Source: Halocatena salina
GTDB taxonomy: Archaea; Halobacteriota; Halobacteria; Halobacteriales; Haloarculaceae
NCBI RefSeq assembly: GCF_023115355.1
Contig: NZ_CP096022.1
Location: 62,001 to 126,000 of the forward strand
Reading direction: 5' to 3'
DNA: 64,000 nt
Shown: positions 8,754 to 17,649 of the stretch, piece after piece
How the letters are laid out: each line of letters begins with the position of its first letter
Numbering within the stretch: the stretch's first letter is position 1
Translations under genes and position numbers: made by a program
Notes under the pieces: model-generated
Told to the model about the DNA's origin: nothing
The model's database searches: none
The model's input: only the letters and a program-made list of their open reading frames with translations

Positions 8754-9577
8754 TCAATCCGGTATTGATTTACCACGGACGATATCACACGCGATATTCG
8801 CCGTCGGATTCGATCTCTCGCCGACCTCATCGAGAAACGCGGTCGTCAGCGGATTCTCGGTGTCGGCTGTACCAAAGAGCGCGGTAATCCACCGCGCTAC
8901 AGTCGGCAAGTCGATCGAAATAGTAGGCTTGAGTACTGTTTCGGTTCGCGTTTCATCGGTGAGCTTGATGAGCGCGAGTCGAGCTATCATCCCTTCCTTG
9001 CGGTTGGGATACTCGGTTGCCATCGTCTGGAGTTCATCCCGGACCGGTGGCGTATCGAACTGGATCAGTGCAACCGATCGCTTGACCTCGTCGGTGTTGA
9101 TCGCAGCTATCTCACGGAGTTCGTCCGTTGGTGCTTCGGTGACTTGTAACCGGACTGAGGAACTGGTAACCGCCTCCTGACCGACGCTGGGTGTGTACTC
9201 GACTTCGAGCCGGTACACACCCGTCGTTTGAAATGGATCGCCTATCGACGTATAGGAGAGGAAAAGACCGGATTCGAGACGATGTCCCGGGGTAACTCGA
9301 CCTGTCGGAGAAGGCTGTCTACGAGAAAAACACCACGTAGAGGCGTCCGCTTGCCGTCCGGACTGGTTCGCCAAACGGTGAGGTCGCCCTCAAAGAGGTT
9401 GAGCCGAGAGCTGACTGTCATCGGGTTCGAGCCGGTGTTGTGGACTCGCACGGTTGGGACGACGAATTCGCCTCGTGTAACCGACGATGGCACGTCAGCG
9501 AGTTCGACGCTACAGTCAAACATCCGATCGTCTAACGTTCGAAACCCACTGAAATACGTCTTTTGTCGGATTCTCAC
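8754..9577 (-). pseudogene. Frameshifted partial paralogue of the adjacent zincin-like protein
   Basis: Two overlapping frames together reproduce the C-terminal half of the neighbouring 609-residue protein. The upstream frame has TRGEFVVPTVRVHNTG and RLNLFEGDLTVW, matching LGEFVLAAVRIHNTG and LNLEEDYLTV in the neighbour. After about base 9270 the homology continues in another frame (GVYRLEVEYTPSVG, then VALIQFDTPPVRDEL). The neighbour has GRYTIQAELDLG and IALGVPPIDTPAEEK at the same points. The zinc-protease half is absent. The locus is therefore a tandem partial duplicate with at least one frameshift. Its GTG start overlaps the stop of a tiny frame upstream (GTGA). Confidence 0.75.
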
Positions 9578-9702
9578 TCATACTCTGATCCGACGACCGC
9601 TCCACTCTCTCGCTGGTAGTCAGCGATGATGGCTTTCGCGTGTTCGACGCCGTCCTCGTCGTCCGCCTCGTCACGGACCCGTTCGATCCGTCGATCGAAC
9701 AC
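9574..9702 (-). CDS. Short coding-like segment between zincin gene and its paralogue
   Basis: A 42-residue frame starting at GTG. It reads FDRRIERVRDEADDEDGVEH and then KAIIADYQRESG. The same frame stays open upstream across the stop of the zincin gene, giving VVPVGEAESPVF. Codon usage and the acidic, helical composition look coding. Its TGA overlaps the GTG of the following remnant. It is either a small coupled gene or the true C-terminus of an older zincin reading frame, displaced by a frameshift near 9735. No family is recognised. Confidence 0.35.
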   Translation of the reverse strand: MFDRRIERVRDEADDEDGVEHAKAIIADYQRESGAVVGSEYE

Positions 9703-9719
9703 CGGGCTTTCCGCTTCTC

Positions 9720-11549
9720 CTACTGGAACGACCGCAGTCGAAATTCTGACACGTCCGTCGCGTCGTATCCTTCGAGCGCTCTGTCCAGATACGCCGTTGT
9801 CATATCGTCGTCAGCTTCCCGAAGGACATCGTCGGTTCGGTAATCGACCGTCTCTTGCTGCCGGTCGTTCGCGATGACGACGGCAGCGGCCGTACCGAGA
9901 TCCGTCTCCGGATAGTCTTCGGCCAGCGTGGTGAGTTTTTCTTCCGCCGGTGTATCGATCGGAGGGACGCCAAGCGCGATACTTCGGCCGACATCGGTGT
10001 CGAGTCCTTTCGTGCTTACCTCGAGTTTGTCTTCGGAAAGCGGTGAGCGAACCAGCATGTCTACCGGGTCGCTTTTGACGATCCGGTCGCCGAGATCGAG
10101 TTCGGCCTGAATGGTGTATCGGCCCGTCTGGGCGAACGTGTACTCCCGATTCGTGTACATGAGCTGAATGTATCCCGAACGATACTCGCCCGGTTCGAGT
10201 TCGGCCATCTGTCGATCGCTGCAAAGAAGTATGACGCTGCGAACGTCAACGGGCGATCCCTCTGGAGGGGTGAGGGATACGGTTAGGTAATCCTCTTCGA
10301 GGTTGAGAGCCGTCGATACGAGGCGTGTTTCATCGCCAGTGTTGTGGATTCGAACGGCTGCAAGGACGAATTCGCCGAGATACATTTCCTCCGGCACATC
10401 GAGTTCAAGTTTGATATGGTGCGCACGTGGAACGTCGCGGTCGAAGATGAGATCGTGGGGCTCACTAGGCGTATTTCCAATGCATCCGTGACCGTATCCA
10501 AAACGCGTCCAACCAGGTCTGATCTGTGGATCCGGTGAATGGATGAGGGATGTGGTATTGTGATCGTGGAACGCAAATGTGGCATTGCCGGGATACGGAG
10601 TTGCCGCACTCGCAAACCCCATTATGTCTCCCGTTTGGTTCATGATCGTCGTTCCTGTCGGAACTGAGTGGCAATCATGCTTTGGATGATAGAGATTGAG
10701 CGCATGGCCAATCTCGTGCAGCGCGGTCCGAAGGATTGCAAGCGGAACCTCACCGATTTTCTTGCCTTGTGCAGTCGATTCGATGAGCTCTGAGTTGGAG
10801 AGACGGGGATCGTAGAACGCGGAAGCGCCTTCTCGGAACGGTGATGCGTCGTCGAACATAATACCTAACGTTCCTGACGTGCCGTACTGTGAGCCGATCA
10901 GCAACCAGAGCTGCCATGGCCGAGAATCGGACTGCGTTCGGTGTGTCGCAAGTAGTTGATTGAGCTCGGTTGTCGAGAGGCTAGCGTCTTCTGGGATGTC
11001 GATCCCGTCGAGAGTCATACGGAATTCCACGCCAGCGTCGCGATACACGCCGCTGAACGTGATGTTCCTCCCCCTAAACTGGGCGTCTCCCGACCACTGG
11101 CGGTGTGTCATGACATCGGCTTTGACGTGGCAGCCTTGATAGTACGGTGCAGTCTTCGTCGCGGTAACTGAAAAGCTTCGTCCGCCAAACGTCGCTTCTC
11201 CCGTCATCTGAACGGTTGGAACCGAGAGTTTGGGCTCGGTGATTTGATTTCGTCGACAACTAAGAGACATCGTCCCGACATCCATCTGTGTGAAATCATC
11301 GCTGCGTGGATCCCAAATGTGGCGGTCGAGATCGAACATTAATTGTCCCCTTGAATACTGGGCGCCTTGACTCCTGAAATACCAGCTGTATTTTGTTGGT
11401 GGAAATTGGGGATACCAATGCTGTCGAATCGAGAGTCGACTGTCTGGGAAGCGGCTTTCTACTGTTCCCTGCTCGTCTGTGTTCGACGACTCAATATAGA
11501 TATCCCCTGAGATCCGCATCTTGTCGGCAGTAGTGGCTTCGATCCGCAT
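9720..11549 (-). CDS. Zincin-like metalloprotease with C-terminal beta-rich domain
   Basis: A 609-residue protein with no signal peptide. Residues 278-288 hold the extended zinc motif HEIGHALNLYH (HExxHxxxxxH; ligands H278, H282, H288). A Met-turn-like IMNQTGDIMGF follows about 20 residues later, so this is a metzincin/M10-M12-like catalytic core. The first 200 residues are beta-rich and unassigned. Residues about 390-520 look like a CARDB/Ig-like domain (EFVLAAVRIHNTGDE). The last 90 residues are acidic and helical. A frameshifted copy of the C-terminal half lies next to it. Substrate and location are unknown; lack of an export signal is odd for this protease class. The 91-residue gene upstream probably shares its promoter. 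Confidence 0.75.
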   Translation of the reverse strand: MRIEATTADKMRISGDIYIESSNTDEQGTVESRFPDSRLSIRQHWYPQFPPTKYSWYFRSQGAQYSRGQLMFDLDRHIWDPRSDDFTQMDVGTMSLSCRRNQITEPKLSVPTVQMTGEATFGGRSFSVTATKTAPYYQGCHVKADVMTHRQWSGDAQFRGRNITFSGVYRDAGVEFRMTLDGIDIPEDASLSTTELNQLLATHRTQSDSRPWQLWLLIGSQYGTSGTLGIMFDDASPFREGASAFYDPRLSNSELIESTAQGKKIGEVPLAILRTALHEIGHALNLYHPKHDCHSVPTGTTIMNQTGDIMGFASAATPYPGNATFAFHDHNTTSLIHSPDPQIRPGWTRFGYGHGCIGNTPSEPHDLIFDRDVPRAHHIKLELDVPEEMYLGEFVLAAVRIHNTGDETRLVSTALNLEEDYLTVSLTPPEGSPVDVRSVILLCSDRQMAELEPGEYRSGYIQLMYTNREYTFAQTGRYTIQAELDLGDRIVKSDPVDMLVRSPLSEDKLEVSTKGLDTDVGRSIALGVPPIDTPAEEKLTTLAEDYPETDLGTAAAVVIANDRQQETVDYRTDDVLREADDDMTTAYLDRALEGYDATDVSEFRLRSFQ

Positions 11550-11584
11550 TGCTCCGTGAATCTGATTCGTTGGCGTTCCGGGTT

Positions 11585-11860
11585 CTACGCGCGGAGTGAG
11601 GGGAGATACCAGCTTCCGTCTAGGGTCGCATGGCTACAGGGGGGATGGATCGGAGCACGGCTAGTTGATTCACGTACGCCGGACGGTGATACTTCGTCGT
11701 CTGCTCCGACTGATCTAGTTTCCGCAAACGTCCCATCTGTGTTGTATATATACTTCCTCTCGGGATCGATGAGTTCATCGTCAGGGATAAGTGGCTGTCC
11801 TTGAGTCTTATCCTGATACAGTTCGACACTTAACTCGTCTCTAGTCACGTCGTTGATCAT
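11585..11860 (-). CDS. Small hypothetical protein leading the zincin gene
   Basis: A 91-residue frame starting MINDVTRDELSVELYQD. The first 60 residues are acidic and haloarchaeal in character (IDPERKYIYNTDGTF). The last 30, rich in His, Pro and Ser, look less natural and may be a frameshifted tail. It starts about 32 bases after a TATA-like element and lies 35 bases before the zincin start on the same strand, so it may be the first gene of that transcript. No family is recognised. Confidence 0.45.
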   Translation of the reverse strand: MINDVTRDELSVELYQDKTQGQPLIPDDELIDPERKYIYNTDGTFAETRSVGADDEVSPSGVRESTSRAPIHPPCSHATLDGSWYLPSLRA

Positions 11861-11889
11861 GCAGCGTGGTTCTGTTACCCAACCAGTAT

Positions 11890-11900
11890 AGTTAAGCGGT
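11890..11900 (-). promoter_or_regulatory. TATA box for the 91-residue gene and zincin gene
   Basis: On the minus strand the sequence reads CTTAACTATACTGG about 30 bases before the ATG at 11860. That is the distance expected for an archaeal TATA box serving a leaderless transcript. Confidence 0.4.
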
Positions 11901-12100
11901 TATTTCCCTACTCTGGGCCGAACAAATCTACCGTCGCCAACTGACGTTCAATTGACTGTATTCAGTAGATTAAAGAAGGAGGATATGAATATATGGCGTG
12001 TGCCGTTGCCAGGAGGGGTGATGTGGTCGTTCCAGACGAGTCGCTCCGTCCGTAGTAACGCTCCATCACTGCCGTGCAACGACCTAAGCGAGGCCCAGCA

Positions 12101-13234
12101 ATGACCCCATCAACACCCACCAACGTTGCGATCGCCTGTCAAGGTGGCGGAAGTCACACGGCGTTTACAGCCGGAGTACTGAAACACGTACTCCGAGAAC
12201 AGGGCTCCGACTACCGAATTTCGGCATTGAGCGGAACTTCTGGAGGGGCACTCTGTGCGTTTGTGGCGTGGTATGGTCTCCGAACCGGCACGCACGAAAA
12301 GGCGATTTCATCGCTTGATGCTCTCTGGGATGCTGTTGCAGCGAACACTCCCCCCGAACGGCTTGCGAACACCGGTCTCGTCTGGAGTTCTCGACTGCTC
12401 GAAATGGGCTTTCCGATAGTACAACTTCCTCCATCGCGCAACATCTTTTCTGCAATCGGCCAAACCGTGCTTCGGGAGACGATCGAATCGTTCGTTGATG
12501 CCGAACCACTTGACGAACTCGTTTTCGAGCACCAACCGGCGGACTCCACTCACCCACTACCTCCCAAGATCCTCGTGAGTGCGGTTGATGTGAACGATGG
12601 AAGCTTCAGTGTTTTCACCGATCGATTGGAACCTGAATCCCCAGCAAGTGATCACCCTGTCGACTCGTGTGTGATTCGTCCTGATTATCTAACAGAGCGT
12701 CCACGACCACTTACCATCGATGCAGTCGTTGCCTCCACGGCGGTTCCAACCCTGTTCGAAGGAGTAACGATGACGGAATCGGATGGATCTACGCACTCCT
12801 ACTGGGACGGATTGTTCTCACAGAATCCACCTCTGCGGAATCTCCTGTCTGGCCCTGAGTCAAAAGCCCAGAAACCCGATGAGATCTGGCTCGTGCGCAT
12901 CAATCCCACCCATCGCGAGGGCGACTTCAGAACACTCGAAGCGATTGCTGACCGTCGGAACGAACTTGCTGGAAACCTTTCGTTACATCAAGAGCTATTC
13001 TTTATCGATCGGGTGAATCAATGGCTTGAAGCAGGAGCCTTCACTGATGATTTCGGTGAGCAGTACAAATCAGTGACTGTACGCCAGATCGAACTGACTG
13101 ATGAGAGCCTTTCTCCACCTCGACGATTAACACCATCAACGAAACTGGACCGAGATCCAACATTACTAACGGAACTCATGCATGCCGGTGAGGAGCACGC
13201 ACGCGACTTTCTCGGTCGCATATATGAGTGTTGA
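12101..13234 (+). CDS. Patatin-like phospholipase
   Basis: About 377 residues starting MTPSTPTNVAIACQGGG. The oxyanion motif QGGGSHTAF (residues about 14-22) and the nucleophile elbow GTSGG with Ser47 are present. The catalytic Asp motif is in YWDGLFSQNPP, so the Ser-Asp dyad of the patatin family is complete. It probably hydrolyses acyl esters of lipids in the cytoplasm or at the membrane. No signal peptide or membrane segment is visible. The internal ATG is preferred because the family begins just before the GGG motif; the upstream ATG adds nine unremarkable residues. It stands alone, with decayed genes downstream. Confidence 0.9.
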   Translation: MTPSTPTNVAIACQGGGSHTAFTAGVLKHVLREQGSDYRISALSGTSGGALCAFVAWYGLRTGTHEKAISSLDALWDAVAANTPPERLANTGLVWSSRLLEMGFPIVQLPPSRNIFSAIGQTVLRETIESFVDAEPLDELVFEHQPADSTHPLPPKILVSAVDVNDGSFSVFTDRLEPESPASDHPVDSCVIRPDYLTERPRPLTIDAVVASTAVPTLFEGVTMTESDGSTHSYWDGLFSQNPPLRNLLSGPESKAQKPDEIWLVRINPTHREGDFRTLEAIADRRNELAGNLSLHQELFFIDRVNQWLEAGAFTDDFGEQYKSVTVRQIELTDESLSPPRRLTPSTKLDRDPTLLTELMHAGEEHARDFLGRIYEC

Positions 13235-13249
13235 ACGAGTTGAGGTGGT

Positions 13250-13501
13250 CTTACGCACGCAATTAATCGATATAACTGATCAGCGAGTGCGCCGATGAAC
13301 GGTGATCCGATTCCGATGAGAAGTCCATGCATGGTGAGTACGAGACCGACGAGGACTGACGCGTTTAGCATCTCCGAAAACGTCCGTTCAATAGCGGGGG
13401 AGTGCTGGGGAAATGGTCGCCCCTGCCGTGACCATGAGCATGCTGGCAGGTAACAATGCTCTTTGAGCGAGCGGCTAGGAAAGTGTCGTCTCACCGCTCA
13501 T
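13250..13501 (-). pseudogene. N-terminal remnant of an MFS transporter
   Basis: From an ATG at 13501 the frame reads MSGETTLS, hits TAG, then continues LPASMLMVTAGATISPALPR and meets another stop. The next frame continues the same protein: TFSEMLNASVLVGLVLTM, then LLIGIGSPFIGALADQL. Together these match the first three helices of a major facilitator drug/multidrug transporter, including the ALAD segment before the usual RxGR loop. The rest of the transporter is missing. At least one nonsense change and one frameshift disable it. The ATG overlaps the TGA of an upstream frame (ATGA), which suggests it once sat in an operon. Confidence 0.7.
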
Positions 13502-13659
13502 ACAGCGATCATCTCCGTAACGATGTTTTGGTGTACGCGGTGTCTCTCGCCGGGTTCGTGTGACCGTCTCGTTCGATGGTAGATTGATGGCCCATGAGCG
13601 ACAGAAAGAGCCACCGCTCTGGTGACGTCCGGATGAATATGTTCACCTCCGACGTTCAT
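13498..13659 (-). CDS. Short unrecognised frame upstream of the MFS remnant
   Basis: A 53-residue frame beginning MNVGGEHIHPDVTRAVALSV and ending TEMIAV. Its stop overlaps the start codon of the MFS remnant by 4 bases. That is the main reason to think it is, or was, coding. It is His- and Arg-rich and matches no family I know. It may be a relic of the same decayed operon. Confidence 0.25.
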   Translation of the reverse strand: MNVGGEHIHPDVTRAVALSVAHGPSIYHRTRRSHEPGERHRVHQNIVTEMIAV

Positions 13660-13762
13660 GCTGTATCGATGATTCGATATCGCTCTGCCCCACCGAACGT
13701 GTAAGAGGACAACTGTGACCAGCTTCACAATTTTTGGCCTAGCCATAGTATTATCATACACA

Positions 13763-14422
13763 ATGCCTCGAATACAACTCACGTTCGACGCTGCAGCTCG
13801 CGCCGATCCGTTGGCCGCGATATCGACAGAGTTGCCCGATGAGGAATTTCGAATACTATCAAGTCATCCTACGGATGCGGGAATACTCGGGCTTGTAGAA
13901 CTTGAAACAGCCGATCCTGACACCGTTCTCCAACAGTTCAACGAAACACCAGAGATATCGTATGATGTGTTACACGGCAGTGAACAGACGGTCGTGATCC
14001 AGTACACGATTCCGAAAACGGAATCGAATCGAGCCCTTCGCGCGTCTGGCATTCTACCGAGATTTCCTGCCCACTTGCAGGATGGATGGTTGACGGCCGA
14101 ACACACTGCTTCCCACGGGCGTATCTCACAGTTCACAGAAGAAATGGATGCTGCTGACATTCCGTATCAAATCCAGTCGATAACACAATCGTACGATCCG
14201 AGCGAATTGCTTACTGATCGACAACAGGAGCTCATCACTAAAGCAGTTGAGAAAGGATACTACGATACTCCACGCGACTGTACGCTCACAGAACTGGCCG
14301 AGGAATTCGACGTGAATCCGTCAGCTGCGAGCGGCGTACTCCATCGTGCTGAGGAAACCATCATCAAAGAGTTCATCGAGAAATCTTCACTACGGACCGA
14401 AAGCAGCAAATCGCCGAAGTAG
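13763..14422 (+). CDS. Bacterio-opsin-activator-type HTH regulator (HTH_10)
   Basis: About 219 residues starting MPRIQLTFDAAARADP. The N-terminal 140 residues form the beta-rich sensor-like domain common in haloarchaeal BAT-type regulators. The C-terminal part reads LLTDRQQELITKAVEKGYYD and then LTELAEEFDVNPSAASGVLH, the hallmark HTH_10 domain. It is a single-domain member without PAS or GAF modules. The upstream in-frame ATG at 13715 would add a hydrophobic stretch not typical of the family, so MPRI is preferred. It lies just upstream of an NAD(P)-binding protein on the same strand and could regulate it (inference). Confidence 0.9.
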   Translation: MPRIQLTFDAAARADPLAAISTELPDEEFRILSSHPTDAGILGLVELETADPDTVLQQFNETPEISYDVLHGSEQTVVIQYTIPKTESNRALRASGILPRFPAHLQDGWLTAEHTASHGRISQFTEEMDAADIPYQIQSITQSYDPSELLTDRQQELITKAVEKGYYDTPRDCTLTELAEEFDVNPSAASGVLHRAEETIIKEFIEKSSLRTESSKSPK

Positions 14423-14499
14423 ATGCGAACCGTCGTTTCGTTGGTCTTTCGGCGATCACAGCACCTATTTGTTGGACGTCCCTGTTTGTACAGTACACG

Positions 14500-15141
14500 A
14501 TGAATGTTGCAGTTATCGGCGCGAACGGTGGAATCGGCCGAGAGTTAGTTCCCCGACTCACGAATGCTGGACACGACCCGATCGGGATAGTACGAGATGA
14601 ATCACAGTTTGACGCTGTCCGCGAACGCGGTGGGGAACCACGTTTGGGCGATCTCGAAGGGGAGTTCACACCGGCACTCGAAGGGGTTGACGCCGTCGTT
14701 TTCACGGCTGGCTCCGGTGGAGACTCCGGTTGGGACAAGACGTTGCTGGTCGACCTGTGGGGGGCGCGACGAGCTATCAAGGCGTCTGTCGAACGCGGAA
14801 TCGATCGGTTCGTTATGATAAGTGCGTACACGGCAAGCGATCCGCTGGCCGAACCGGAAGCTCTCCGTCCGTATCGGGTGGCCAAGCGGTGTGCTGACGA
14901 CTACCTCGAACGGTCTCCGCTCGATGCGACAGTTCTTCGGCCGACGTCGCTCACCGATGAGGAAGGAACTGGACACGTTTCTGCAGCTTTCGAATACCGC
15001 GACGAAAACGGGGATGAGATTCCACGCGCCGACGTCGCCCAGACGGTTGTCGCCTGCCTTGCAAACGACGAAACGATCGGCGAGACAGTCCGGCTTTTCG
15101 GCGGCGATACCCCGATCGAGAACGCGATCAGCCACGGCTGA
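14500..15141 (+). CDS. NAD(P)H-binding SDR-like protein (atypical SDR)
   Basis: A 213-residue Rossmann protein starting MNVAVIGANGGIGRELV, with the GxxGxxG dinucleotide motif at residues about 7-13. It continues with DAVVFTAGSGG and FVMISAYTASDP, the middle strand where SDRs place the catalytic Ser. It has no clear Tyr-xxx-Lys pair in the classical spacing apart from YRVAKRCADDYL. It fits the NAD(P)-binding atypical SDR group (SDR_a5-like, YwnB-type), often flavin or quinone related. Its partner is unknown. It ends 71 bases before the CPA2 antiporter gene. Confidence 0.85.
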   Translation: MNVAVIGANGGIGRELVPRLTNAGHDPIGIVRDESQFDAVRERGGEPRLGDLEGEFTPALEGVDAVVFTAGSGGDSGWDKTLLVDLWGARRAIKASVERGIDRFVMISAYTASDPLAEPEALRPYRVAKRCADDYLERSPLDATVLRPTSLTDEEGTGHVSAAFEYRDENGDEIPRADVAQTVVACLANDETIGETVRLFGGDTPIENAISHG

Positions 15142-15212
15142 CCCAATAGGTTGGCCTACGATCCCGAATCCCTACTATCTTCTTTTTTACGCCTCAAGTA
15201 CGATGTGTTTGT

Positions 15213-17513
15213 ATGGTTCAACTAGCCGTAATCGAACCGCTGTCCGAACACGCATTGCTCATCCTGTTTGTTCAGCTGTTCTTACTTCTATTGACCGCCC
15301 GTGGTCTCGGGGAGATAGCGCAACGAGTAGACCTTCCCGCCGTCGTTGGTGAACTACTCGCCGGAATCGTACTTGGGCCTTCTTTCTTTGGCGTGCTGGC
15401 CCCTGACCTCTTTATAACGATCTTTCCGCAACTCGCTGGACCGTATCACTTGATCGAAGTCGTCTCCTGGTTCGGTCTACTCATGTTGTTGATAGTCACT
15501 GGCTTCGAGACTGATCTCGAACTCATCGCCAGTCGAGCGCGACCGGCAGCACTCGTTTCAGCCGCCGGAATCGTGGTCCCGTTTATCACGGGCTTTGGCT
15601 TGGGATACGCGCTGCCGACGGCGTTCCTCGCGGCTGAAGACCAACGGTTCGTGTTCAGTCTCTTTGTCGCCGTCGCAATGAGTATCTCCGCGATTCCGGT
15701 GATTGCGAAAGTGTTGCTCGATATTGACGCGATTCACCGCGACATAGGACAAATAACCATCGCAGCGGGCATGATCGACGATACCATCGGATGGATCCTC
15801 TTATCGATCGTCGCTGCGCTCGCCAAGGCAGGGACTGCCGGGAATGCGGTTGCGGCGCTGGGTGCTGCCGGTGAAACGATTTTCTGGTTAATCGTGTTTT
15901 TACTCTTGGCGTTCACGGTTGGGCGTCGGCTGGCCGAGTCCATCATCCGTTGGGTGGATTCAGTCATTGGCGGGCAAGCGGGGAAGATCACGACACTGAT
16001 GGTACTCGCACTCGGCGTTGGGTCAGTCACACAGTACATCGGCGTGGAAGCAGTGTTGGGTGCGTTCGTCGTCGGATTGCTCATCGGTCAGGTGAACCGC
16101 TTCGATCAGTCGACACGGCATACGTTCGAGACGATGACGCTCAGTGTATTCGCGCCGATCTTCTTTGCGATGGCCGGCCTTCGCGTCGACCTTACCACGT
16201 TAGCCGACCCAGCACTTTTTGCGGCTGGAATCGTCGTTCTTGGGGTTGCGACGTTTGGGAAGTTCAGCGGAGCGTTTATCGGCGCGAGGGCTGCTGGCCT
16301 TTCGCGGTGGGAAGGCATTGCGATGGGAGCTGGGATGAACGCCCGAGGAGCGATCGAGATCATCGTCGCAACCATTGGACTGAGTATCGGTGTACTCTCC
16401 ATCCAGATGTACTCGATCATCGTCATGGTTGCTCTCGTCACCTCGCTGACTGCGCCGCCGTTGCTTCGCAAGACACTCGCTAAAACTGAACTTTCCGATG
16501 CGGAGATCGAGCGACTCGAACGTCGGACGTCCGAGCAACGGAGCTTTCTCGGTGCTATCGACCGAGTGTTGTTGCCGACACGGTGTGGAGTGAGTTCGCT
16601 GATCGCTGCCCAACTCCTCGGGCACGTTGTTCGGAGGCGAGATATCGACGTAACGTGTATGTACGTGGATCGGAGTCGAGCGGTAGACGCCGACGGAGAT
16701 GGAACGCTCCGACAGCGAGTGACGAACGTTCTTTCCACGGTCAAGCGTAGCCTCCTTCGTTTGGAACGTAGAGGCGACAGCAACCACCATGAGCCACAGA
16801 GCGGTGATTCTGCGTCCCACTGCTTGGAAAAAATCGAAGATCAGCTCGCGCTCTCCGATGGCCCGGCCCGAACGATGACCCGTACCGTCACAACGAGCGT
16901 GAGCGACCTTGTACTCTCAGAAGCGGAGGATCACTATGACCTGCTGGTCATCGGAATGAACGACTCTCCACAAGCAGCCGATCGATCGCTGTTGGGCGCG
17001 GAACTCGACCGCATCCTTCGGGTGACACCGTGTCCGATACTGGCTGTCAGCTCGAACGCCGCGTCGAGCGATCGATCCCCAGAGGAACTGTCGGTCAGTC
17101 GGATCTTGCTTCCAACCATTGGAACCCAATACAGCCGACACGCCGCGGAGGTGGCGTTTGCCATCGGGGCGGATCAGAATGCCATCGTGGAGATTATGCA
17201 CGTAGTCACGCCTCCACAGCCGGAGGAAACCTTGATCGAGCCAAAGCTCTCCGAAGCGGTCGATATCGGTGAGGCGATCGTCGACCGAGAAGCCGAACTC
17301 GGACGGCAGATGGGAGTCGAAGTGTTGACGCACGTCTCGGTCGGAAACCGGCCAGAGAGTGGGATTCTCACCCGTGCAACTGAAACGGATGCCGACGTGA
17401 TCGTCATGGGAAGTGAAATTCGACCGACATCCCGTCGGGCATTTCTCGGGCATCGAGTGGAACACGTCATCGAGAACGCGTCGTGTCCCGTCGCAGTGGT
17501 GAGTTCGGTGTAA
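15213..17513 (+). CDS. CPA2 Na+(K+)/H+ antiporter fused to two Usp domains
   Basis: A 766-residue fusion. Residues about 10-420 form a 12-13 helix cation:proton antiporter-2 (Kef/NapA-type) core. AGMIDDTIGWILLSIVAALA carries the Asp pair expected for ion exchange, and GAGMNARGAIEIIVA is the conserved late-helix motif. Residues about 448-615 and 625-766 are two Usp domains (DRVLLPTRCG; SRILLPTIGT). Their ATP loops differ from the canonical one (GMNDSPQAADRSLLGAE; GSEIRPTSRRAFLGH). It probably sets internal Na+/K+ or pH with nucleotide- or stress-dependent control. This fusion type is known in haloarchaea. It is followed after 136 bases by a Ca2+/Na+ exchanger. Confidence 0.93.
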   Translation: MVQLAVIEPLSEHALLILFVQLFLLLLTARGLGEIAQRVDLPAVVGELLAGIVLGPSFFGVLAPDLFITIFPQLAGPYHLIEVVSWFGLLMLLIVTGFETDLELIASRARPAALVSAAGIVVPFITGFGLGYALPTAFLAAEDQRFVFSLFVAVAMSISAIPVIAKVLLDIDAIHRDIGQITIAAGMIDDTIGWILLSIVAALAKAGTAGNAVAALGAAGETIFWLIVFLLLAFTVGRRLAESIIRWVDSVIGGQAGKITTLMVLALGVGSVTQYIGVEAVLGAFVVGLLIGQVNRFDQSTRHTFETMTLSVFAPIFFAMAGLRVDLTTLADPALFAAGIVVLGVATFGKFSGAFIGARAAGLSRWEGIAMGAGMNARGAIEIIVATIGLSIGVLSIQMYSIIVMVALVTSLTAPPLLRKTLAKTELSDAEIERLERRTSEQRSFLGAIDRVLLPTRCGVSSLIAAQLLGHVVRRRDIDVTCMYVDRSRAVDADGDGTLRQRVTNVLSTVKRSLLRLERRGDSNHHEPQSGDSASHCLEKIEDQLALSDGPARTMTRTVTTSVSDLVLSEAEDHYDLLVIGMNDSPQAADRSLLGAELDRILRVTPCPILAVSSNAASSDRSPEELSVSRILLPTIGTQYSRHAAEVAFAIGADQNAIVEIMHVVTPPQPEETLIEPKLSEAVDIGEAIVDREAELGRQMGVEVLTHVSVGNRPESGILTRATETDADVIVMGSEIRPTSRRAFLGHRVEHVIENASCPVAVVSSV

Positions 17514-17649
17514 TGTGTAACGGCTCGGTAGGTGCTCGAAGCGACATCCACTCTTACCCTCTTTTTCTCTCAAAACGTTTCAATAATATATTATATTAGC
17601 CATCGTACTAGCGATTATTTTATTTGATTGTAGAGAGATCGATTCTAGT

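Noticed and set aside
16106-16820. Open frames of more than 200 codons antisense to the CPA2-Usp gene
   Set aside because: Low-complexity Ser/Arg/Thr composition and no domain; explained by the sense gene.
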